A stretch of DNA of 64,000 nucleotides from Cycas panzhihuaensis (lineage: Eukaryota > Cycadophyta), in assembly GCA_023213395.1 (NCBI GenBank), contig CM041465.1, positions 204,545,741 through 204,609,740 on the forward strand, given 5' to 3'. The stretch's first letter is position 1. The number at the start of each line of letters is the position of its first letter. The position numbers and the translations under genes were made by a program. This document shows, one piece after another, positions 45,001-54,345 of the stretch. Under the pieces are notes generated by a model. It was not told where the DNA came from. It worked only from the letters and a program-made list of their open reading frames with translations, and ran no database searches.

Positions 45001-47341
45001 GCACCATTCAGGCGTGTCTATGGTTATGGTAAAGGGGTAGTGCCATTGACGTTCCCTTTCACCGACTGGGGGGAGATCGTTAGGATTGAATGAGATGACG
45101 GGCTCGCGACTTGGGGCAACACCCAAGGCGTGAACGAATGCGTCAACTAAACGCAAAGTCTCTAAGGGAAAAGCCCGTTGTTCAAGACAACTTCTCAAGA
45201 CGTCCATCATGGACATCCCCGCAGCCACGGTGTGAAGCTCATCAACGATGGAGAAATGCTTCCCCTTCGCAGTAGGTTGGGGAAGTTCCCTTTAGAAATC
45301 GTAACGACTGGGGCGGACAGGAATGGTCTTGGGAAGCAGAGGGATCTTCAGAGGAGGATTGAGATGAGGAGCAGAAGAAGAAGCACCAATTACTTCTTTG
45401 GCTGTTTGGGATTTGGTCAAGGTGTATAAGGGTGTGGTCTCAAGCATTTGAATAACCCTCTTTCCCTTGTTTCGGGATCGAGAGGGGGAAGGAGTTCGGT
45501 GGTGATTAGGAGAACTAGAAGAAGAGGAGGAGTTCCTTACACCCTTGCCTTTAGCTTGCGCAGGGCAAGGGTTGGGAGATCTTCCTCTGTTTCGGTTGCC
45601 TTTTTGTTGGGTGTTGCGATCACGTTCCCCGTGTTTGGGGAAAGGATCCTTGTGGATGGGTTGATCTAGATTGGGTCTAGACGCCCGTTTAGGGGAAGAG
45701 TCACGTTGTGGGGCGGCCTTAGGGTGCTGGGCCCTACATTGTGAGTACTCATGAAAGCATTCCCCATGAACGGAACACCACTTCTTCTCTAAGGAAGAAT
45801 CCGTTTTCTTTGTTTGAGAAGGCTGGGTATTACCACCCTTGGGAGGTGCGGCTTGAGAAGCTTGATGGACAGGTTTGTGGGAAGTGGGTGATGAAGGGGC
45901 TTGGAGTTTAAGCTCCTTCATCGTACGTTCGAAAGAACGTATGGCGGAGGTTAAGGGGTCTAGGGTCTTCTCTGTCGGATGAGATGAAGACCTAAGAGGT
46001 TGTTGGATTTTAGTATCGCGAGGTGGAGGAGGTGCCGCACGCCATTATGAGGACCTAAGAGGCTTCTTGAGACTAGCCTAGATCTCAATGGCCTCAAGAG
46101 CCAAGCACTTGGCTATGGCGGAGTCGCATGTTGTCGCCCCCATCTTGAGGACTTCAACATGGACTTCAGGGCGAAGGACATTGACAAAAAAATCTCTCTT
46201 TAACTCCTCAGGCAAAGTTGCCTTGGTGGAGTGGAGAAGATCATGGAAACGTCTCACAAAGTCACGATTCATCTCATCGTGACCTTGTTTAAGAGACAGG
46301 AGAGCCTTCATTCCACTCTTGAAAGGACGAGCTACGTCAAAATAATTGACGAATTTGTCAACGAGTTACTGGAATGAGTGGATAGAGTGCGCGGGAAGGC
46401 GATAGAACAATTTGAGAGCATCGCCTTGGAGAGAACGTGGAAAACGTTTCATTAGGATATGGTGGTATGCTCAATAATCGATGCACACCATGGAAAAACT
46501 TCTAACGTGCTCCGTTGGGTTTTGCGAAGAGGTCCCATCGAATTTGGGCACCTTGGCAGGGTGAAGCGGTAAGTTAGTTCTTAGCGCCTCAATGGACAAA
46601 GGAGTTGATCTATAATCCATGAAGGGGCATGCCCTTTATTGGACCATAGGATCAACGAAAGATGGAGGAGGCGGCGGGCAAGGTTGCCTAAATCCTCCTT
46701 GGGAGACTTGGTTTGGAAGGGGATACGCATCTCCTCCCATTTGATGGGAGGGAACAAATCCCGCATTCGAAGGGATTGGAAGAGGAGCGGATGGGTACAA
46801 GGGACCCATCCTCCCTTGAGGATACGCCCCTTGTTGAAAGGGGGCACCTTGGGAGGGGGCCTGCCCTCCTTGTGAAGGCGCCACATAAGAAGGAGCATAA
46901 GAGGATGAGATAGAAGGGTGTGGAACTGGATTTTGCCCGTATGGGCCGCTTGTAGGTGGTGCGACGCCATACATATGCAAAGGATCCGCTCCATAGGCAG
47001 GAAGGGTGGGTAACATCGGTATATTCCCTTTACAGTGCCCCCGTGGCTGAGAGGTATATCTTGGGGGCACGTAGAGGGGAGGATCCCTAGGTTGAGCTTG
47101 GGAATGCGCAGGGATTGGTCCCACGCGGCTAGAAGTGGGGGGATACGTGGGTCCCCTAGATCTAATGGGAGGCAGATGGACTACGATCGGTTGGGGCGTA
47201 GTCGTTTGCCTAGAGGGAGGCATGCTCAACCCAAGTTGGGAAGAGGGTATGCCTTGGGTGGTTCCTAAGGAACATGGACCACAAGGAGAAGAAGACGCAA
47301 CGAGGGATGCCCTCGTTGTGGGTAAGGGAGTCGAATGGGAT
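45001..47341 (-). pseudogene. gag (distal part) and protease start of element H
   Basis: Reading leftward, a proline-rich linker (47341-46640; PPLYVPPRYTSQPRG and similar) is followed by a Gypsy Gag core. The core reads PAKVPKFDGTSSQNP, LPRSLQGDALKLFYRLPAHS, KQGHDEMNRDFVRRFHDLL and LPEELKRDFFVNVLRPE. A zinc-knuckle-like motif WCSVHGECFHEYSQC lies near 45780, then a basic, serine-rich tail. The frame to the left (45228-about 45000) reads PVISFNPNDLPPVG, a segment that in Gypsy polyproteins directly precedes the protease, and stops at the junction with element G. Stops near 46450, 46078 and 45292 interrupt it. Relatively long open stretches suggest younger decay than elements D or G. Confidence 0.85.
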
Positions 47342-47346
47342 GGATG
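47342..47346. other. Target-site duplication of element I, left copy
   Basis: GGATG here and at 53828-53832 exactly flank the two LTRs of element I. Confidence 0.92.
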
Positions 47347-47883
47347 TGTTAGAACCTTCATTCCTAAGCATTAATTCTTGACCTTGTGTATTAGTATTTT
47401 TTGTCACTTTAGGCCTTTATCCTAAAGTGTTCATTTGTCGGATTATAAAATTGTCTTTTGTCTTGTAGTGACTTTTCTCACATGTGCTTGTGAGAAGTCA
47501 ACTTTTGTGGGCTCTATTCTTATCCTTGGAGATAGAAGAGTCCTAATCAGATTTGTCTTGTAGTCTTGATCAATGACATGTGTTGAGATCTTGATCGTCC
47601 AAACTCCTTTATAAGGAGCCCTATTCTCATGTTTTGGAATGTAGTATTTTGAGTAAGAGTTATACTGCTGTAAGTGTCTCTTGTAGGTGAAGCGTTGGGA
47701 GGAATTCTCCTTCATACTTGTATGTTGTGATAGGTTGAGTTGAAGTGCAATACTCCTCCCTATCATCTTTTATGTTGTACTACATCATTTCATTAATCTA
47801 AGTGTATTGTCCTTCATATTTCGATGTCCTCTCTAGCTTCTCAATAGATTCTAGAACCTGTATTGTCTCCATTTCGTCTTTCA
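47347..47883 (+). repeat. 5' LTR of element I
   Basis: 537 bp. CTCCTTTATAAGGAG at 47604-47618 is a palindromic TATA-type element repeated in the 3' LTR near 53549. It is a likely promoter. Confidence 0.93.
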
Positions 47884-47886
47884 ATT

Positions 47887-47898
47887 TGGTATCAGAGC
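47887..47898 (+). promoter_or_regulatory. Primer-binding site of element I
   Basis: A perfect TGGTATCAGAGC, three bases after the LTR. Confidence 0.92.
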
Positions 47899-50363
47899 TA
47901 CGACATCTTGAGGAGTGGATTGGTGGCTTCAAACTCCAAATCTGGTGACGACCTTCGCCATACGAAGGCGATCCAGTTGGAGCAAGGAGTAATTTCTTGA
48001 GGTTTGATGCTGAAGGACTTTGTTTACACTTTTTGACTTGCAATTTTTTTAAAGAATCTTTGATGCAAAGTGTTGGATATTTGCACTTTTTTGAGGACTA
48101 ATTTTGTGGCCAGAAAAAGGGACAATGATACTAAGTTTGCAGGGAATTTGGAGCTAATTTTTTGTGATCAAAGTTGTGTTGCAATTTTTGCAACTTATTG
48201 GCAAAGTCAAGTGCACAACCAGTTTTAAGAAGAGGGGCCTCATTAATGTGTAAAAAACTGTTATGTACACATAATTCTTGAAATTATTAATTATTTCAAG
48301 AGTTTGTTTCAAATTTTCATTTTGTTGTCTTCCAAAAAGGGGGGAAGAGAGATCTTCACAAAGGTTTTCTCTAATATTACTTTCATTAAGGGAAGTCTAA
48401 ATTATTGTTGGAAAAGGCTTTATTCTTAGTTGATTAATTCAACATCACCACTTTTTGAAGAGATTTGTTGCCTTCTCAAGAACTCCAGTTGCTGCTTTGC
48501 TTCAATACTGTCAAATTCACCAATTTTGGCAGGGTCCTCTTTTAACTCTTATCCAGAAGCCATAACCTTTAAGGGGCTGTCCTTTGTTATATTGCCTCTT
48601 TATTTGCTTATGTAACAACAGCCAGTTTGAGGGCCTACTCTGTCACAGGTGCATTTCAACTCACGTAATATCTGCAAGAGATTTATACAAGATGTAATGC
48701 CCATTCGGCTCTTGTAATTTATGAATACTTGCTTGTTTAGCATCACTCTTCTTGCGGGGCTCATTCCTTGTCTGTACAACTCCCTGAATTCTAGTGACTC
48801 CTCCGTATGTTGCACCCTTCATGGATTCTCCCGTATGTACTCCTTTGCATATGACCTGAGGCTGCTTTCTTCCGCGTTGGCGTTCTCTTTCAAGCACCGT
48901 CTTGGCGGCTCCTGCGTAGTGCATCCGACCCTGTCCGTGTGGCTCAACGTTCGACTCCTCTATGGCGCCTTCACCTGTGCCCTGTGCATAGCTTTCTTTG
49001 GAAGCTCCTGTCCCTGTGTGCTCTGTGCGGCTCCTCCGTCCTCGCGTGATCTCTCTACTTGGCGCTCCACGTGTGCTGAACTCTACTCTGTGCGCCCTAT
49101 CACCGAGTACGTCTCCACGGCTTCGTGCGACTAGCAACAACTCCGCGTAACTCCGGTGACAACCGTGCCTCGGTTCCTTCCAGCTTGGACTGCTCCTGCC
49201 TCTCCGTCACTGGCGCCCGACTCCTTCTCCACGTGACATTCACTAGCGGCGCACCCGGATTCGAAGCCCATGGTAAGTCCGCACCCGAATTCGACGACCC
49301 TGTAAGTCCGCCGCCGCCAAACGTTTGAAAAATTTCCATAAAACATATAGTGTATAAACTATATTGTATCAAATTAAGAATATGCTTAAAGCATATTCAT
49401 TTTTTAATTTAAACTTTAGATTTCTAGAGTTTATTTTAATCTTGTTTCTTTAGCTTTATTTATCATTGTACAAGTTTTCTTGACACTTTGTTTAGTGTGT
49501 AAATCACATAATACACATAAAAAAATTTACAATTTTTATTTTGAAGTTAAAATCACTACTCTAAAGTGATTTTATTATGTTTCTTTTGAAAATTTAGTTA
49601 TTTTAATGACATTAAGTTCCTTAGTAACTTAAGTCATTAATTTTGAGTTAAAAAGGTGATCTTTTTAAAGACTTTCAAAGTGTGTTAATCACACTATCTT
49701 TTGTAAGCATCTTGGTGAAATTAACACCATTATTTTGGCCTGTTTTTAAGCCTTAAATTGTACCATCTAAAGGCTTTTTTTTTCTCATTGGGCTCCCTTT
49801 GAGGTGACCCATTCATAGCGAGAATGAACATCAACAAAAAGGAGGAAAAAGATCAATAAAAAGTTGCAAATTTTTGGTGTGTAGGGATCATTTTTTCGAT
49901 GCCAGGTGTTCTTCGTGGGCTTGCTTCATTATTGGCTTGATTAAAGGCATTAAATTGTGGTGTTTTTTGCTGTTGTTTATCTCTTTATAAGATTATTATT
50001 TGAACTTAGTTGCATCATTTGATATCCAACGCAACTATGTTGTAACTTGAAGTCTTTTTTTGACAAAGTTTATGAGCAGCAAACAGGCCTTCAAGCACAC
50101 GTTTTTCAGAACTAAAATCAACCCACTTTTATTCATTAAATCACCTAAGTGGGGAAGTTCGAAAAGAGTTTATACTTTGCCTCAAAGTGCCGATAACTTG
50201 GCCAACGCTGATCTAGTTATCATGTTGGAAAAACTTACGAGCCAAGCCCTCCATTCCATCCACAAATTTTTCAGTCTCGTACTGATCTCTTGTTGGATAT
50301 TGAGTGGAACTTAAGCGGCGTCAACTCAAAGATTTCCAAGTTTCATCTGGTACTGCAATCAAA
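47899..50363 (+). other. Long 5' leader of element I with a GC-rich island
   Basis: About 2.4 kb separates the PBS from gag. Most is AT-rich, but about 48690-49320 is strikingly GC-rich and has long open frames on both strands (48721-49134 plus, 48661-49140 minus) with no recognised family. At 49251-49309 a unit of about 30 bp occurs twice (GCACCCGRATTCGA...GTAAGTCC), each ending in a donor-like GTAAGT. After 49330 the sequence abruptly turns AT-rich. It could be captured DNA or a structured leader. Confidence 0.55.
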
Positions 50364-51226
50364 ATGGTGACTCAGATGCTAAATGCAAACACCATTAAAT
50401 TGACAGGTGCTGAAAATTATCTCACTTGGAAGAAGCAAGCAAAAAACTTGTTGATTATGAATGAATTGTGGGGTTATGTATCAGGCGAAATCGCCAAACG
50501 AGAGCCTACTCCTGATCTTATTAATCCTCAAAATTTGATTCCAGCAGATCCTGTTGCATTAGCTTCTTTCAAAGCTAAAGATGAGGTTGCACTCGCATTT
50601 ATTCATCTATCAGTCAGTGATAATGTTGATCAGAATATTGAATCTGCTTCAACTTCAAAAATTGCTTGGGATATAATCATTTCATTGTATAAACGAAAAG
50701 ATGATGCATGAAGTATAAAGCAAAGTTATTCAGTCTGAAGTATGTTGCTCCAATGACAGCCTATTTATCTTCAATTAAGGCTATCAGTAATCAACTGACA
50801 ACACTTGGCAAACCAATCACAAACGAAGACCTGGTTACTGCAACAATTCATGCTTTGCCTAAAGAATACAATGGTTTTATTTCTGACATTTCTCGAAATG
50901 GAACCTTGTCTATTCTAACTTTTAATGAGTTAGAACGTTTATTGCTGCAAGAAGAAGAAATTTATTCGCGGCAAGATGAAGCAAGCACATCAGGAGCTTT
51001 CTCTGCGAAGTTTAAACCTAAGCAGAAATTCCAGCCCAAGCAGAATTTTCTCAAAAAATTTGGCAGTCTTAACATAAAATCAAAGACTATCGTCTGTCAT
51101 TATTGTGGCAAAGTTGGCCACATTCAGCCTGACTGCAGAAAACGTCAATATGACTTGCAACAACCACAACAACAACAAATTCAATGCCAACAGAATTTTC
51201 GTCAGCAGCAACATCAACAACGTTAG
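50364..51226 (+). pseudogene. gag of element I
   Basis: The start MVTQMLNANTIKLTGAENY is aligned with the element J Gag start MAAINMLNACTIRL, so ATG 50364 is preferred to the upstream ATG at 50304. UBN2-type motifs follow: NLLIMNELWGYVSG, DEVALAFIHLSV and AWDIIISLYKRKDDA. A small deletion near 50705 shifts the frame. The second part (50708-51226) has LPKEYNGFIS, FNELERLLLQEEE, and the zinc knuckle CHYCGKVGHIQPDC near 51094-51135, then a glutamine-rich tail. The length of about 285 codons is close to that of the J copy. It encoded the particle-forming, RNA-binding protein. Confidence 0.88.
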
Positions 51227-52735
51227 CAACAACGAGGACTAACTCGAGGTGCATTCTGAGGTGGTCGACAATGAAGGACAAATCGTGGTGGCTTTCAAGG
51301 CCACACAACACAACGTGATCCAAGTGACATGACTTTTTTTGCATATAGTGGCAGCCATAATGATAATACTTGGATCATTGATTCTGGTGCATCACGTCAC
51401 ATGACAGGTGATGCAAACATATTGTCAAAATTTCAAGAATGTCAGGGAGAAACAATGACATTTGGAGACAATGCCACTGTCAAAATATCTGGTGTAGGAC
51501 AAGTTACACCTCTTGATGAGCATTCTGCATTCCCTAGTGGAAATGTTTTCCTAGTTTCTGGAATACTTAAAAACTTGCTTTCTGTCAGTCAGCTTGATAA
51601 GTAGCAGATGAGTGTGCTATTGAAAGACAGAAAATGTATTATCAGAAACAAAGACGACCAGATTGTTGCAGTTGGTCATGAAGATAGTGGCCTCTACAAA
51701 TTAGACACAACATCTGGATCATCTCATGCATATGTCTCCCATTCTGTCAATAAGACTCAACTGTGGCGTGAAAGACTTGGACATCTGAATCTTGACAGCA
51801 TCAGGGAGATGTTCAGAAACAATTTGGTTTATGGCTTATCCAAAATTTATGGGGATAATTGCCTTTGCGAATCATGCCTTATGGGGAAGCAACATCGAGA
51901 ACCTTTTGAGAAAGGTAAGGCCTGGAGAGCATAGCATCCACTACAACTTGTACATTCTAACATTTGTGGTCCCATGACCACTCAGTCTCATGGAGGATCA
52001 TCATTCTTCATGACATTCATTGATGATTTCTCACATAAAGTGTGAGTTTACTTTTTAAAGCATAAGTCAGAAGCTTTGAACAAGTTTAAAGAATTTAAAC
52101 TTGCAGTTGAAAATGAATCAGGCATGCGGATTAAAATACTCCGAACAGATAATGGAGGTGAATATACGTCCAAGGATTTTAATCAATTCTGTATCCAAAA
52201 TGGCATCAAACGCCAATTTTCTGTCCCTTACACACCGTAGTAGAATGGTGTAGCAGAAAGAATAAACAGAACCTTGGTCAATAGAGCAAAATCTATGATC
52301 CATGCCATAGGTCTCTCATTATCATATTGGGCAGAAGCACTGCATACTGCTACGTACTTGTCAAATCGTAGCTCAACTTCTGCACTTTCAGGCATGACAC
52401 CCGAGGAGCCATGAACTGGCAAAAAACCAACGGTCAGCCATTTACGAGCTTTTGGATGCACAGTTTATATGAACATTCCTCACGAGCAATGTCAGAAATT
52501 CGACGACAAAAGTCTCAAATGCATCTTTGTTGGATATGCTCCTAGCAGTAAAGCATCGCTTGTTTGATCCTCTTACCAAAAAGATGCATACTTCACGAGA
52601 CGTTGTCTTTGCAGAAGACAATAGGGAGATCGACGTCAGCATTCCTCCTCTCTCCCTTGACAAAGGCAAAGCCATTCTTGAAGAATTTGTCCCTTCATCT
52701 TCCTCAACACCTTGTACTTAATCTGCACCAACTGC
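51227..52735 (+). pseudogene. Protease and integrase of element I (stops)
   Basis: The protease motif WIIDSGASRHMTG near 51370 keeps D-S-G. A stop (LDK*QM, where J has a glutamine codon) occurs at 51602. Integrase has LWRERLGHLNLDSI, CLCESCLMGKQHREPF, an LRTDNGGEYTSKDF core near 52140, and NGVAERINRTLVNRAK near 52245. Stops lie at 51935, 52045, two together at 52240 and 52414. After SLKCIFVGYAP a frame change follows near 52550. The serine-rich linker (SSSSTPCT) matches the linker of element J. Confidence 0.88.
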
Positions 52736-52829
52736 TTCTTCTTCCTCCTCATCTTCCTTAGTACCTTCATCGTGTCCTTCTTCTTCTTTAGAGGCACAAC
52801 AATTATCTCCAACACAGGACCATGAAGTC

Positions 52830-53280
52830 ACATCGACGAAGAAGCTACCCAAATGGTACATGCAAACTATTGCAGATTCACAGATTGTTGAAGGAAAATG
52901 ACCATCCAAAATGTGGCCATCGCCCACTATCAATTACGCACTTATGGGTAAAGTGCTTACTGCTTCTGAGCCTTCCACTTTTGAGAAGGCATGTACAGAC
53001 AAAAAGTGGCCATCTTCTCGAACAACTGCACAATGCAAGTGGCCATCTTCTCGAACAGCTACACAATGCAAGTGGTCATCTTCCCAAATAGTTGCACAAT
53101 GCAAGTGGCCATCGTCTCATATGAATGTCCACAACGTCAGCAGTGATCCGACAAAGGAGGTACATCTAGATCAACCTCTTGGGATATTTCAGCCAACCGA
53201 TCGACACCGACATCTTCACCACTTGGGAAGAAAAGTTAGAACATTTCAGAAACGGCCTCGGCATTCGAATTAATGCTGTA
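52830..53280 (+). pseudogene. RT-RNase H deletion scar of element I
   Basis: The start of RT is present (LPKWYMQTIADSQIVEGK, then GKVLTASEPSTFEKACTDKK), corresponding to the element J RT start. It is followed not by the RT palm but by four copies of a KWPSSRT-type unit. Next comes a short piece KEVHLDQPLGIFQ that corresponds to the EVYLEQPPGY motif of RT. In another frame the last RNase H residues follow (DIFTT, then KLEHFRNGLGI), close to the purine tract. So about 2 kb of RT-RNase H is missing in at least two deletions. Confidence 0.8.
53004..53131 (+). repeat. 33-bp minisatellite at the RT deletion scar
   Basis: Four units starting AAGTGGYCATC at 53004, 53037, 53070 and 53103 (the last partial). 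They keep the reading frame and encode repeats of the type KWPSSRTTAQC. The first unit overlaps the KKW of the RT start, so the array arose from that sequence. Confidence 0.9.
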
Positions 53281-53286
53281 TCCATT

Positions 53287-53827
53287 CAGGGGGGGTGTTA
53301 GAATCTTCATTCCTAAGCATTAAGTCTTGACCTTGTGTATTAGTATTTTTGTCACTTTAGGCCTTTATGCTAAAGTGTTCATTTGTTGGATTATAAAATT
53401 GTCTTTTGTCTTGTAGTGACTTTTCTCACGTGCTTGTGAGAAGTCGACTTTTGTGGGCTCTATCCTTATCCTTGGAGATAGAAGAGTCCTAATCAGATTT
53501 GTCTTGTAGTCTTGATCAGTGACGTGTTGAGATCCTGATCGTCCAAACTCCTTTATAAGGAGCCCTATTCTCATGTTTTGGAATGTAGTATTTTGAGTAA
53601 GAGTTATGCTGCTGTAAGTGTCTCTTGTAGGTGAAGTGTTGAGAGGAATTCTCCTTCATACTTGTATGTTGTGATAGGTTGAGTTGAAGTGCAATACTCC
53701 TCCCTATCATCTTTTATGTTGTACTACATCATTTCATTAATCTAAGTGTATTGTCCTTCATATTTCGATGTCCTCTCTAGCTTCTCAATAGATTCTGGAA
53801 CTTGTATCGTCTCCATTTCGTCTTTCA
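53287..53827 (+). repeat. Polypurine tract and 3' LTR of element I
   Basis: CAGGGGGGG is followed by the LTR at 53296-53827, then GGATG (53828-53832). Confidence 0.93.
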
Positions 53828-53832
53828 GGATG

Positions 53833-54345
53833 AGGCGGTGCAGATGTGGAGGAAGGAAGCGCTATGCTTCGCAAGATGCTATCCAACCACTTAGGACGTG
53901 ATTGGAGGCTAGCGGCTTGAAAGCACTGGTTAAGCGCTTCCATCACATCCGCGGGAGGGGTATCCACCTGATCATAGAAGGTCAACGGGTCCTCATATTA
54001 GGCGGACCCCACGGGGCGGTCCTCATGAGGATCGGCACTAGGGTGATGATACTCCAAGGGAGGAGATGCTTCCACTTCACGAGTGGAGAGGTGGTGGACT
54101 TGCGGGTGCTCTTGGTCACCCGAGTAGAAGATAGGGTTCTCACCCTCTTGGGTGGGCCCTTGGAAAGAAGTGGATGGTTGGTGGGACTCGGATATGTAGG
54201 CGTGAAATGCCCAATCCAAAGGAAATCCTTCCATGGTCGATTCAGATTCCGATGATGGAAGGGGATAGTAAGGGGAGTCTTCCAACGAAGGAGGAAGGCC
54301 TCGTAAACGATGAGAGAATGGTCGCATACAAGTTCCTCCTAAAGA
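53833..54345 (-). pseudogene. gag (N-terminal part) of element H
   Basis: The minus strand reads FSHRLRGLPPSLEDSPYYPL, PLDWAFHAYISESHQPSTS and, after one stop at 53998-54000, LTFYDQVDTPPADVMEALNQ then CFQAASLQSRPKWLD. The two open stretches are in the same frame, so only a single nonsense change separates them. It continues into 47341 when element I and one GGATG are removed. This is the acidic, proline- and serine-rich N-terminal region of a Gypsy Gag; the true start codon was not determined. Confidence 0.65.

Larger units (their letters stand above)
47347..53827 (+). mobile_element. Element I: Copia retrotransposon lacking most of RT-RNase H
   Basis: LTRs at 47347-47883 (537 bp) and 53296-53827 (532 bp) begin TGTTAGAAYCTTCATTCC and end CCATTTCGTCTTTCA. 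By eye they differ at under 20 positions, fewer per base than in element E, so this insertion is younger. The PBS TGGTATCAGAGC is at 47887-47898, the purine tract CAGGGGGGG before 53296, and the target duplication is GGATG. Gag, protease and integrase are traceable, but RT and RNase H are nearly all gone. It interrupts the element H gag. Confidence 0.95.

Noticed and set aside
45178-45669. Plus-strand frames within element H
   Set aside because: Shadows of the minus-strand gag frame, which carries clear Gypsy motifs.
46581-47407. Additional frames on both strands in the proline-rich part of the element H gag
   Set aside because: The frame at 46636-47361 on the minus strand continues the gag; the others are GC-rich shadows.
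48661-49140. Long open frames on both strands (159 and 137 codons) in the leader of element I
   Set aside because: They overlap on opposite strands in a GC-rich stretch, have no domain and odd composition; probably composition effects. Kept only as a finding about the island.
53004-53131. Regular 33-bp array as a CRISPR-like structure
   Set aside because: Units are contiguous without spacers and encode an in-frame peptide repeat inside a Copia element; it is a minisatellite in a plant genome.
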